64,000 nucleotides of DNA. Source: Microcoleus sp. FACHB-1515. Its GTDB lineage: Bacteria; Cyanobacteriota; Cyanobacteriia; Elainellales; Elainellaceae. Under the pieces are notes generated by a model. It did no database searches and was not told the DNA's origin. It saw only the letters and a list, made by a program, of their open reading frames with translations. Shown here piece by piece: positions 1 to 8,468 of the stretch. Both the position numbers and the translations under genes were made by a program. The stretch is from the NCBI RefSeq assembly GCF_014696105.1, contig NZ_JACJPO010000036.1, forward strand, positions 57,342-121,341, written 5' to 3'. Every line of letters starts with the position of its first letter. Position 1 is the stretch's first letter.

Positions 1-2282
1 CCGCCCGCTTTTCGCATTACCCGTTCGAGTTCTGCGACCGAAACTTGCGTCGGCACGAAAAAGGCCAGATCGCGATCGGAAGCCGGATAGGGCGAATAGG
101 GCTGGAACTGCGGCGTAATCAAATCATCGCGATCGAGCGCATCGAGCAGCACATCCAGGTCAAGCTCGAAAACATATATGGCATCTGGCAAACCGCGAGA
201 CTGTCGTAGTTGAGGATGAAGCTGGCCGAACGTGCCCAATCTTTCGCCGCGAATCCACAGGGAAGCGGTGCGTCCAGGATGAAGACGGGCATCTAGACGA
301 TCGGGCTGATATTCCACATCGAGTCCCAACCGCTCAAATGCGCTCTCAAGCATTCCCTTGGCTTCAAACCAAGTAAGGGGCTGTTCGCGGCCAGAGCGCA
401 CCCAGCGGCCTTGAGTGGAATCGCCACCGATGATTCCCGCGACGCGATCGGCTTCGCTGAGTCCTTCTTCTTCGCGCCAAAAGACGCGCCCAATTTCAAA
501 CGCATTCAGCGCTCCGTTGTTCTGCTCCAGGTTGTACTGGAACGCATCGATCAAGCCGGAAATCAATTCGGTGCGGAGGGCGGAATATTCGGTGAACAGC
601 GGATTGGCAAGTACGACTTGATTTTCGCCTTCGGTTTTGACCAGCGAGTAGTGAATGGCCTCAGTCAGCCCAACGGCACGAAACGCCTGATGAATTTTGC
701 GCGTCAGGGCTTGCTCGATCGACAAATAGCCATACTCAGTTTTGGCAGGCAGCGTATCGCAGAAATTGTTGTACCCGTACAGCCGCGCCACTTCTTCGAT
801 CAAATCAATTTCGCGCTCCAAATCTCGATAGCGATACGGCGGAACCGTAACGTTCCACACTTGCCCCGCTTCAACGGGCATCAGCCGACAGCCCAGCGTC
901 GTCAAAATTCGCTCAACATCTTCGGCTTGCAGTTCGCCTGTTTCCTCGATCGCATCTGCTTCGGTACTCGGTATGGCGGGCAGATCCGCACCCAAGTCGA
1001 TCGGTCCCAATACCTGATTGACGCGATCGAGCCGCAGTTCGATCGTCCGGGTGGACTGAGTGGGACGCGAATCGGCGATCGCCTGCGCTCCCACCGTGCC
1101 GCCAGCCAACGACAAAATTAAGTGAATGGCGCGGCGGCAAGCAATTCCCAGTTCCGCCTGATTCACGCCGCGCTCGTAGCGGGCTGACGCTTCTGTTCGC
1201 ATTCCTTGCGATCGCGCTGAGCGCCGAATCGCAACCGTATCGAACCACGCTGCTTCTAGCAGCAAATTTTGGGTGTCGGGATGAACTTCGGTCATCTCGC
1301 CGCCCATCACACCTGCTAGGGAGACAGGGCGATCGTTCGCGGTAATCAGCAAGGTTTGATCGGTGAGCGATCGCGTTTGTCCGTCCAGCGTCGTCAAGGT
1401 TTCGCCCGGACTAGCGTGACGCACGCCGATCGCCAAATCGTCGCTTCCCCCAGCTTGGCGGAGTCGGTCGCGATCGAAAGCGTGGAGCGGCTGACCCCAC
1501 TCCAGCAAGACATAATTTGTAATGTCAACCACGTTGTTGATCGGGCGTGTTCCTGCCGCCTGCAAGCGACGCTGGAGCCAAGCCGGAGACGGCGCAATTT
1601 TCACGCCTTCGATCGCCGTGCCGATGAAGACTGGGCAGGCTTGCTGAGCGGCCAGATTCACGCTTAAGCCTGTTGCGTGGGGATCGATCGCCAAGTCAGG
1701 CACTTCGGGTAGCTTCAAGGTTTGTCCGGTCAAGGCGGCGACTTCGCGAGCAACACCCACCATGCTGAGCGCGTCAGCTCGATTCGCGGTCGAAGTCAGA
1801 TCCAGCACTACATCATCGAGACCTAGATAAGGCCGCGCATCCGCGCCCGGATGCAGGTCAGACTGCTCGAAGATGTAAATACCTTCAGATTCTTTTGCCA
1901 ATCCCAATTCGGACAAGGAACAGATCATGCCTTCAGACGGCACATCGCGCAGCTTGCGGGGACGAATCTTGAGATCGATCTTCGGCAGATACGTGCCGAT
2001 CGTCGCGACAGGTACAAAAATATCGGCTCGCACATTCGCTGCCCCACACACGATCGTCGAAGGCGCATCCGCTCCAATATCAACGGTGCAAACGCTGAGT
2101 TTGTCCGCGTTTGGATGCGGCTGGCGATCGACGACGCGACCGACAACAACGCCTTCTGCCCAGGTGCGGCGGTCTTCAATTTCTTCGACTTCAAACCCTG
2201 CCATCGTCAACGTTTCCGCTAACTCTTCGGGCGGTTGCGTCAGTTCGACGAGTTCTCGTAGCCAGTTCAAAGAAATCCGCAT
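1..2282 (-). CDS. pheT: Phenylalanyl-tRNA synthetase beta subunit, C-terminus cut by window edge
   Basis: Beta subunit of the alpha2beta2 enzyme that charges tRNA-Phe in the cytoplasm. Translation from the ATG at 2282 begins [14 protein letters not shown], as in bacterial PheT. An EMAP/Trbp111-type tRNA-binding domain follows at about residues 40-150, then the B3/B4 editing region, the B5 region with [11 protein letters not shown] and the core-like part. About 760 codons are visible and the FDX-ACB anticodon-binding domain ([20 protein letters not shown]) is entered but not finished. The family is usually near 800 residues, so roughly 50 are lost off the edge. The next gene is divergent, so pheT is transcribed from the gap at 2283-2564. 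No frame damage is seen. Confidence 0.96.
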   Translation of the reverse strand, partial: MRISLNWLRELVELTQPPEELAETLTMAGFEVEEIEDRRTWAEGVVVGRVVDRQPHPNADKLSVCTVDIGADAPSTIVCGAANVRADIFVPVATIGTYLPKIDLKIRPRKLRDVPSEGMICSLSELGLAKESEGIYIFEQSDLHPGADARPYLGLDDVVLDLTSTANRADALSMVGVAREVAALTGQTLKLPEVPDLAIDPHATGLSVNLAAQQACPVFIGTAIEGVKIAPSPAWLQRRLQAAGTRPINNVVDITNYVLLEWGQPLHAFDRDRLRQAGGSDDLAIGVRHASPGETLTTLDGQTRSLTDQTLLITANDRPVSLAGVMGGEMTEVHPDTQNLLLEAAWFDTVAIRRSARSQGMRTEASARYERGVNQAELGIACRRAIHLILSLAGGTVGAQAIADSRPTQSTRTIELRLDRVNQVLGPIDLGADLPAIPSTEADAIEETGELQAEDVERILTTLGCRLMPVEAGQVWNVTVPPYRYRDLEREIDLIEEVARLYGYNNFCDTLPAKTEYGYLSIEQALTRKIHQAFRAVGLTEAIHYSLVKTEGENQVVLANPLFTEYSALRTELISGLIDAFQYNLEQNNGALNAFEIGRVFWREEEGLSEADRVAGIIGGDSTQGRWVRSGREQPLTWFEAKGMLESAFERLGLDVEYQPDRLDARLHPGRTASLWIRGERLGTFGQLHPQLRQSRGLPDAIYVFELDLDVLLDALDRDDLITPQFQPYSPYPASDRDLAFFVPTQVSVAELERVMRKAG

Positions 2283-2564
2283 GGTCAAACGTTGGGGTGC
2301 GATCGTGCCCCCATATTTTATCGTTCTGTAACGCTACCAGTGCCAAAGGTGATATTTATCGAGCGACTTGACCGCAGGTATATGGGCTTTTATGGAAATT
2401 TCAAGCAAAATGAGGATAGCTTTAGCAACTCTTCAAGAGAATTCCCGCAGAAATCGCGCTTTATCTCGTCTTTCTTGGAAAGATAATGGAGGTAGGTCGG
2501 GTGCAGCCTATCGCACCTTTACCCGAAATCATGGGCGAATAACCCAGCGAGCGAGCAATGCCGA

Positions 2565-4208
2565 ATGAGTTACTGCCTTAATCCTGTCTGCCCACACCCG
2601 GAAAACCTGACGCACACCGAGCTTTGTCAAGCCTGTGGGTCAAAGCTGCTGCTGCGCGATCGCTATCGCGTCATGCAAGCCCTCGGTCAAGGTGGATTTG
2701 GGGCGACTTTCCTGGCTAAAGACGAATCGCTGCCGGGCAGTCCCTACTGCGTGATTAAGCAGTTGCGACCTGCGGCCACCTCGCCCCACGTGATGCAGAT
2801 GGCGCGGGAGCTGTTCAAGCGCGAAGCCAAAACGCTCGGCAAAATTGGCAACCACCCGCAAGTGCCGCGCCTGCTTGACTACTTCGAGGCGAATCAGGAA
2901 TTTTATCTTGTCCAGGAATATATCAGCGGCTCAACGCTCCAGCAGGAAGTGAAGCGATCGGGGCCGTTTAGCGAAGCAGGCGTCAAGCAGTTCCTCAGCG
3001 AAGTGCTGCCGATGCTGCAATACATTCACAGTCAGCAGGTGATTCACCGCGACATCAAGCCCGCCAACTTGATTCGGCGATCGCAAGACAAAAAACTCGT
3101 TTTGATCGACTTTGGTGCAGTCAAAGATCAAGTCAATCCGCAGCGAGCCGGAGCGTCCGAGCAAACCGCACTCACCGCTTATGCGATCGGCACACCCGGA
3201 TATGCGCCGCCTGAACAAATGGCAATGCGTCCCGTTTATGCCAGCGATATCTATGCCCTGGGCGTGTCCTGCATCTATTTACTGACCGGAAAATCGCCAA
3301 AAGATCTCGACTATGACCCGACAACGGGCGAACTGATGTGGGAAAAATACGTCCACATCAGCGAACACTTTGCGGGTGTGCTGCGGAAAATGCTGGAAGT
3401 TTCCGTTCGCCATCGCTACCAAAACGCCACGGAAGTCCTCAGAGCGCTGGATCTCGAGCCGTATCTCGACAGCTTGGCGCAAAGCATGGTGGTGAAGTCG
3501 AATCGATCGACCCGCACGTCCGATTCCACCAGCAGCAGCGGCCACTCAGTTGATTTTGGTGAACCCACATCGCCCTCGTCACCCTCGGCACGGATGGCGG
3601 CGGCGATTCGCGCTCGCAACGCCAAGAGCATGAATTCTTCCGAGTCCACCAGCATTCAAACCAGCACAACGGCGCGGCGATCGCTGCCCGTGCGCCCTCG
3701 CACCGCGCCCGCCAATGGTGCGACCACTGCCATGACCAGCGGCAACTCCGGCGGTTCAGCTAGCAAAGCCGTCACGCCCAAGCTCAGTGCCGATGAACTG
3801 CTGAGCGCCTATGCAAAAGGCAAGCGTGACTTTACTTGCCACGATTTGAGCTTGCTGAACTTGCCGCGTGCCGTGCTGTCGAACGCGAATTTTCACCAGT
3901 CACGGCTGCACAAAGTTAATTTTCAAAATGCCAATTTGTTTAGCGCGGATTTTGGCCGCGCCAGCCTCAATCAAGCCGTCCTCAAAAATGCCGACCTCGC
4001 CCGTGCCTACCTCAGCCATGCCGATTTAGCCGGAGCCGATTTGCGCGGCGCAGACCTGAGCTATGCCTATTTGAGCAACGCCAATTTGCGCGGCGCGAAT
4101 TTATGCGGCGCAAATCTCACGGGTGCCAAGGTTTCCGACGAACAGCTATCAATGGCTCGCACCAACTGGGCAACTGTGCATCCCAGTGGACGACGTGGCA
4201 TTTGGTAA
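2565..4208 (+). CDS. Zinc-ribbon Ser/Thr protein kinase with pentapeptide repeats (SpkB-like)
   Basis: 547 residues. The N-terminus carries a four-Cys knuckle (C4, C9, C21, C24). A Hanks-type kinase domain runs from about residue 34 to 300, with the Gly loop GQGGFGATF, Lys65 in VIKQL, catalytic HRDIKPANLI, DFGAVKD and GTPGYAPPEQ, so it looks catalytically complete. A Ser/Thr/Pro-rich linker at about 310-410 leads to a C-terminal run of A(D/N)LXX pentapeptide repeats at about 430-530. This Cys motif, kinase and pentapeptide order is that of cyanobacterial SpkB. There is no membrane segment, so it is probably cytoplasmic. The function in protein phosphorylation is inferred from family; the substrate is unknown. 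Confidence 0.9.
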   Translation: MSYCLNPVCPHPENLTHTELCQACGSKLLLRDRYRVMQALGQGGFGATFLAKDESLPGSPYCVIKQLRPAATSPHVMQMARELFKREAKTLGKIGNHPQVPRLLDYFEANQEFYLVQEYISGSTLQQEVKRSGPFSEAGVKQFLSEVLPMLQYIHSQQVIHRDIKPANLIRRSQDKKLVLIDFGAVKDQVNPQRAGASEQTALTAYAIGTPGYAPPEQMAMRPVYASDIYALGVSCIYLLTGKSPKDLDYDPTTGELMWEKYVHISEHFAGVLRKMLEVSVRHRYQNATEVLRALDLEPYLDSLAQSMVVKSNRSTRTSDSTSSSGHSVDFGEPTSPSSPSARMAAAIRARNAKSMNSSESTSIQTSTTARRSLPVRPRTAPANGATTAMTSGNSGGSASKAVTPKLSADELLSAYAKGKRDFTCHDLSLLNLPRAVLSNANFHQSRLHKVNFQNANLFSADFGRASLNQAVLKNADLARAYLSHADLAGADLRGADLSYAYLSNANLRGANLCGANLTGAKVSDEQLSMARTNWATVHPSGRRGIW

Positions 4209-4218
4209 GCTTAAATTC

Positions 4219-4515
4219 ATGACACAGCCTTCTAACCGCCGTCCGATCGATCCCGACACCAATCAGCCCATTGCTGCCGAAAAATACGCTCGCCTCAAAG
4301 CGGAAGCCAAAGCACCCTACCGAGGCTTGCGCCAGTTTATCTATGTCGCGTTTGGCATGTCAGGCTTCATTGGTGGATTCATCTTCTTCTTTCAACTGCT
4401 AGCTGGCCGCGATGTCGAAACAACTCTGCCAAATTTCGCTCTTCAAGTCGGCGTGGTTGCCTTAATGATTTGGCTGTTTCGCCTGGAGCAGCGATCGAAG
4501 CGCAGCTCGAAGTAG
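4219..4515 (+). CDS. DUF3493 (LPA1-related) membrane protein
   Basis: 98 residues from the ATG at 4219; a GTG further upstream in frame would run back inside the kinase gene and is less likely. A charged N-terminus (IDPDTNQPIAAEKYARLKAE) precedes two hydrophobic helices at about residues 35-60 and 70-90. The motif APYRGLRQFIYVAFG is typical of the DUF3493 family, which in plants includes Low PSII Accumulation 1; a role near photosystem II assembly is inference only. It lies 10 bases after the kinase stop, so the two are probably co-transcribed. Confidence 0.8.
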   Translation: MTQPSNRRPIDPDTNQPIAAEKYARLKAEAKAPYRGLRQFIYVAFGMSGFIGGFIFFFQLLAGRDVETTLPNFALQVGVVALMIWLFRLEQRSKRSSK

Positions 4516-4633
4516 CTGGGCGCAAGTGGCATAATTTGAATTTCTTCGGGAGAATGGAAGGTATAGACCTGGCGCTTCACAGGCAGTTGATGCGACTCGC
4601 TGCCACTTGGACGACCTCCACTTTTGACCCGCT

Positions 4634-5431
4634 ATGAAGACTCAGCGCCGAATTCTGGAGCGAGCAAGACAGGGCGATCCAGCGGCGATCGCCACTTGGC
4701 TCACCTGCTGCCTACATCGTCGCGGGCTAAGCGCAACCGCCACGCCAGAAGGCGACTGCCTGCATTTGCTGCTTGAATCAGCTCAAATTCCCGATCAGCA
4801 AAGCGCGATCGCCACAATCTTGCACGAACTCGACCAGCTTGCCCCGACTTTCCAAGCGCTGCATGTCACAGGCAAACAAACGGGTCAAGCGCAGCCCGTT
4901 TGGGATTGCCGCTTGGATTTGCCCGCCGCTGTAATAACCCAGCCAGCTCGATCGCAAAGCGCTCCCGGAACGGTATCGCCGCACCGACAGCGCTTCGTGT
5001 ATACGGGCATGACGGCGATCGCCGCTTTGATTGCCGTGAATGTGGTGCTAGGATTTCGATCGATTTTTCGCTTGGGCGGAGAGTCTCGCGCGTTTGCCAA
5101 CCAGGTCATCCCTACGATCGTTGAAGAATGGAATGCAACCGCACTGATCGATCGCGCCAGTCCGACGCTGATTGAAGCGACGCCGCCAGAAGATTTGCAG
5201 CAGACTTTCTTGCAGCTTTCACAGCAGTTTGGAGCGTTTCAAAGTGCTGAACCTGCAAGCTGCAATTTGAGTCCAAAATTTACGCTGGAAGGAAAGGTCA
5301 CAACCAGTCGTTGCGAAGCGGCGATCGACTTTGAAAACAGCACCGCGATCGTCGAACTTGATCTGGTGCAGCAAGACGCGAATTGGCAAATCGATCGCTT
5401 CTCAGTGCAGCCTGACAAATCGATTCCCTAG
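4634..5431 (+). CDS. Conserved cyanobacterial membrane-anchored protein, function unknown
   Basis: 265 residues. The N-terminal half (ARQGDPAAIATWL through QTGQAQPVWDCRLDL) is a module I recognise from several cyanobacterial proteins of unknown role. It ends in a basic stretch and one membrane helix at about residues 120-145. The C-terminal half, after the helix, looks like a small alpha/beta NTF2-like or DUF4019-like domain ending LDLVQQDANWQIDRFSVQ. The likely topology is cytoplasmic N-domain and exported C-domain. Codons for residues around 106-115 are built from a 30-base dispersed repeat (4949-4978), which has added RSQSAPGTVS in the linker before the helix. Confidence 0.75.
   Translation: MKTQRRILERARQGDPAAIATWLTCCLHRRGLSATATPEGDCLHLLLESAQIPDQQSAIATILHELDQLAPTFQALHVTGKQTGQAQPVWDCRLDLPAAVITQPARSQSAPGTVSPHRQRFVYTGMTAIAALIAVNVVLGFRSIFRLGGESRAFANQVIPTIVEEWNATALIDRASPTLIEATPPEDLQQTFLQLSQQFGAFQSAEPASCNLSPKFTLEGKVTTSRCEAAIDFENSTAIVELDLVQQDANWQIDRFSVQPDKSIP
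4949..4978 (+). repeat. 30-base dispersed repeat, copy 1 (inside a coding region)
   Basis: Reads CGATCGCAAAGCGCTCCCGG followed by AACGGTATCG. It matches the copy at 48339-48368 at 29 of 30 bases. It lies in frame in the linker of the membrane-anchored protein and does not disturb its reading frame. See also 8548-8577 and 25620-25649. Confidence 0.75.
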
Positions 5432-5456
5432 CTGATTTTCAACATATTTCTGGGCT

Positions 5457-5825
5457 TTAGGCGGTTGGCGCTAGCGGAAAAGCTTTACGCTGGGATAGCA
5501 CGATCGCAGAGATGGGAACAATCGATCGCGGTTCAGCTTCTTTTTCTTTGGCGAAATTTTTTGCGTGAGTTGAGGAATGAGCAGTTGAACTTAGCGTTGA
5601 TTGACTCACTGAAAAACAGCTTTCGGCTAGTTCAACTGCTTCAAGCTTCCATGCCTGCATTTCTTCTTGTTCCCAAGACCGCACGAAAGCTGGAACAGCG
5701 AGCGAGCAAGCTTTCCAGCGACCTTGAACTAGCGCTCCTAACTGCTGACAGTTGCCACCTCTTCGCCCTTCTAGCTGATAGTGGCGGCAGTGTCGGCAGG
5801 TAGAAATGTTGTCCGAGCCTTGCAT
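5457..5825 (-). CDS. Small Cys-motif protein, cyanobacterial family of unknown function
   Basis: The product contains STCRHCRHYQLEGRRGGNCQ and then LGALVQGRWKACSLAVPAF, a compact Cys pattern (CxxC, C, C) that I recognise as a conserved small cyanobacterial protein. The Cys residues suggest metal binding, but no ligand is known to me. The start at 5825 (ATGCAAGGC) gives 122 residues; an in-frame ATG at 5876 would add 17 residues, and I cannot choose firmly. The C-terminal half is low-complexity, Ser and Lys/Glu rich. It is convergent with the preceding gene. Confidence 0.65.
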   Translation of the reverse strand: MQGSDNISTCRHCRHYQLEGRRGGNCQQLGALVQGRWKACSLAVPAFVRSWEQEEMQAWKLEAVELAESCFSVSQSTLSSTAHSSTHAKNFAKEKEAEPRSIVPISAIVLSQRKAFPLAPTA

Positions 5826-5876
5826 AGGAGTTTTGATTGAAATTGTTTTTTCTTGATTTGTTCTCTTTTGTATCAT

Positions 5877-6738
5877 CTAGGTTTTCTTCAAAAAACAAAG
5901 CTTAAGAAGCTGAACACAAGATCAGAGTAAAGCTGTAGCGATCCCAAATAAAAAATAACGTATAGACTTTCTTTAGATTTTGGTTACAACAAGACATATT
6001 TGAGCTGTTAAAACGCGATCGCCACTATCTTCACAAACAGCCTGAGATTATTGTCAAACTAGCTGGGGATCAACCCAAACCGCGATCGATTTCACAACTA
6101 AAATCCTGCTTCTATCCACAGGTAAATCTTTTTTAGAAAGTAAATTGATTTGCAAATTTTTTGAAACACTTTGTAAGTGCAAGCACAATCGAATTTGTTG
6201 AGCCTGAGCAATTAATGTTTGCAAGAATACAAATTTTTCAAACCTAGATCGCGATGGAAATTTAACTAGCACACCCTAGAACCCTCCAACGACGTTACGC
6301 TTGCTGGCGATCATCTTCCCAAACGCGATCGTCGCTGCCGAACAACAGTGCTACACTAAAGCGGTAATGTTGCAAAAGGTTGCGGCACGTTGAACCTCCT
6401 TTCTTTAACTAGAAATCCCTGGCAGCCCCAGTGGACTCTGGAAATGAAATTGCAGCGTCGGCGGCTGAGCGATCCGGCTCTGTCTTGGGTTGACGGATGC
6501 GAAGGACCCAGTATGAACTGATCGATCTGTAACTATAGGTTTGCTGGCGATCGCCTTCGGAACGCTGCGCGAACTGGATCGATCAGGCTTTGAAGATTTT
6601 TCTCACTCAATTTACTTGCTGAAACGAGCAAAGCTAGCTGGTCTTGAGCAGTCGATCGCGTGTGATCGACTCAAGAAAAGCGGCTTGTTCGATCGCACTG
6701 TCTTTTCGCCCTTTCTTGCATTTGAACTGGAGCCAATC
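5877..6738. other. 860-base gap without a convincing gene; possible long leader
   Basis: No reading frame here resembles a protein. A TACACT element at 6352-6357 could be a -10 box. Downstream of it, ACCTCCTTTCT at 6394-6404 is identical to the anti-Shine-Dalgarno end of 16S rRNA, and short hairpins follow, for example GAGC-GATCCG-GCTC near 6468. This could be a long 5' leader for the deoxyhypusine-synthase-like gene or a small RNA. I found no match to 6S RNA, tmRNA or the riboswitch classes I know. Confidence 0.35.
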
Positions 6739-7932
6739 ATGTCACAACTGCTCAGCCGCAAAATTGCGCCTGTCCCCATGCCCGCCGACATCAACGTGGT
6801 GGACTTGATCGACAACTATTTCACGGCCTACAACTCTGCTCGTCTGCGCGAAACCTGCCATCTGCTCAGCCGCGAAGTCATGCAGGCAGGCGTCACGGTC
6901 GGCCTCAGTTTGTCCGGTGCAATGACGCCCGCAGGCTTTGGCGTGTCCGTCCTTGCTCCGCTGATGCGGCACGGCCTGATCGACTACATCATCAGCACGG
7001 GCGCAAATTTGTATCACGATTTGCACTACGGACTCGGACTCGACCTGTACGCCAGCCATCCGTTTGTGGATGACGTGAAGCTGCGGCAAGAAGGTCGCAT
7101 CCGCATCTACGACATTGTGTTTGGCTACGATGTGCTGCTGGAAACCGACGCTTTCCTGCGCGAACTGCTGCGGGCGGCTCCGTTCCAAAAGCGCATGGGC
7201 ACGGCAGAATTTCACTATCTGCTCGGCCAGTCGGTTCACCAAATTGAACAGCAGCTTGGCGTTCCGCATCCCTCGCTGCTAGCAACCGCCTACGAATGCG
7301 GCGTTCCGATCTACACGTCGTCTCCGGGCGATAGCTCGATCGGCATGAACGTCGCCGCGCTTTCCCTAGAAGGCTCACAGCTCATGATCGATCCCTCACT
7401 CGACGTGAACGAAACGGCGGCGATCGTCTATGCTGCTCGCAATTCCGGCATTCCGGGCGTTGAGGGCAAAAGCGCAGCCGTGATCATCGGCGGCGGCAGT
7501 CCGAAAAACTTCCTGCTGCAAACGCAGCCGCAGCTTCACGAAGTGCTCGGATTGGAAGAGCGCGGCCACGACTACTTTGTGCAAATCACTGACGCCCGAC
7601 CGGACACAGGCGGACTTTCGGGCGCAACGCCAAACGAAGCCGTAAGCTGGGGCAAAGTCGATCCTGAAGAACTGCCCAACACGATCGTCTGCTACACCGA
7701 CAGCACGATCGCCCTGCCGATTCTCGCGGCCTACGTGATCAGCCAAACACCTCCTCGTCCACTGAAGCGACTGTTCGATCGACGGAGTGAACTGCTAGAA
7801 AACCTGCGCCAAGATTATTTGGCAGCACAAGCTAAGCCGTCCGATGAGTTGGTTGAAGTGAGGGCGATCGCGACTCCTGCCCCGCAACCTGTCGCCACTT
7901 ACCCTTGCGGTACACCGATTCGCCGGAAGTAG
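6739..7932 (+). CDS. Deoxyhypusine synthase-like protein
   Basis: 397 residues from the ATG at 6739 (MSQLLSRKIAPVPMPAD). The fold features of deoxyhypusine synthase are visible: GLSLSGAMTPAG, IISTGANLYHD, VPIYTSSPGDSSIG for NAD binding, and NEAVSWGKVDP with the catalytic Lys at 306. The eukaryotic and archaeal enzymes transfer the butylamine group of spermidine to eIF5A. Bacteria lack that target, so this homolog may make homospermidine or act on another acceptor; that is inference. The frame is open 66 codons upstream, but that segment shows no family similarity. A hairpin terminator follows at 7951. Confidence 0.88.
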   Translation: MSQLLSRKIAPVPMPADINVVDLIDNYFTAYNSARLRETCHLLSREVMQAGVTVGLSLSGAMTPAGFGVSVLAPLMRHGLIDYIISTGANLYHDLHYGLGLDLYASHPFVDDVKLRQEGRIRIYDIVFGYDVLLETDAFLRELLRAAPFQKRMGTAEFHYLLGQSVHQIEQQLGVPHPSLLATAYECGVPIYTSSPGDSSIGMNVAALSLEGSQLMIDPSLDVNETAAIVYAARNSGIPGVEGKSAAVIIGGGSPKNFLLQTQPQLHEVLGLEERGHDYFVQITDARPDTGGLSGATPNEAVSWGKVDPEELPNTIVCYTDSTIALPILAAYVISQTPPRPLKRLFDRRSELLENLRQDYLAAQAKPSDELVEVRAIATPAPQPVATYPCGTPIRRK

Positions 7933-7950
7933 ATCGATCGGGTTTTACTC

Positions 7951-7992
7951 AAAGCAGTAGAGGCATGAAAATATGTGTCTCTACTGCTTTTT
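7951..7992 (+). terminator. Rho-independent terminator after the deoxyhypusine synthase-like gene
   Basis: A 12-base stem, AAAGCAGTAGAG pairing with CTCTACTGCTTT, encloses an 18-base A/T-rich loop and ends in a run of T. It begins 18 bases past the stop codon and separates this gene from the small Cys-rich gene downstream. Confidence 0.8.
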
Positions 7993-8056
7993 CGATCGGG
8001 CTGAAATACACTGAAAAGCAAATCGAGGTAATCCACAGCACACAAGGAGCAAGACA

Positions 8057-8365
8057 ATGACTAGCTGTTCTAGTGGCGGCGGCTGTTCGAGTGGTTGTTC
8101 GGGCGTTTCCGTTTCCACCCCTACATTCAGTGTCGGTTCATACGCTTCTTCTTGTGGCTCTGCACAATCTTCTCAATCTTCTGAAAACTCCTCTGGACAA
8201 ATTGAGAATCCAAAAGTTGAGGTGTCTATTAGGAATATTGTTGTTCTTTTTCTGAGTTTAATGGGAGTTTTCTCCTGCCTGTTGCTGATTGCCGTGATAA
8301 ACACTGTCCTGGAAAAATCCAATACTGCTCCGCAACCAACGCCTACGCCCGTAATTAGTCCATGA
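8057..8365 (+). CDS. Small Cys/Ser/Gly-rich single-pass membrane protein, unknown
   Basis: 102 residues with a good ribosome site (AAGGAG, 8 bases before the ATG). The first 17 residues are MTSCSSGGGCSSGCSGV, with three Cys among Gly and Ser. A Ser-rich stretch follows, then one membrane helix at about residues 57-83 (IVVLFLSLMGVFSCLLLIAVI) and a Pro/Thr tail. There is no signal peptide or lipobox. The Cys cluster could bind a metal or be modified, but nothing in the sequence decides it. The strong SD and the upstream terminator make it a credible independent gene. Confidence 0.6.
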   Translation: MTSCSSGGGCSSGCSGVSVSTPTFSVGSYASSCGSAQSSQSSENSSGQIENPKVEVSIRNIVVLFLSLMGVFSCLLLIAVINTVLEKSNTAPQPTPTPVISP

Positions 8366-8468
8366 AGAATCCCCCGGCAGAGGCGATCGCCAATCCGCCA
8401 ATCCGCCCCAACAGCCATCATCCAAACCCGTATAATGACAGCGCAGAGCAAAACGATCGCTGCCTCGG

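Noticed and set aside
411..1121. 236-codon open frame on the plus strand inside pheT
   Set aside because: It is antisense to clearly conserved pheT coding sequence and its own product resembles nothing; high G+C makes long antisense frames common here.
6364..6510. 6S RNA or a known riboswitch upstream of the deoxyhypusine-synthase-like gene
   Set aside because: I could not form the long bulged hairpin of 6S RNA or find core motifs of the cobalamin, TPP, FMN, SAM or glutamine classes.
6541..6738. 66-codon upstream extension of the deoxyhypusine-synthase-like gene
   Set aside because: No similarity to the family; the ATG at 6739 gives the expected length.
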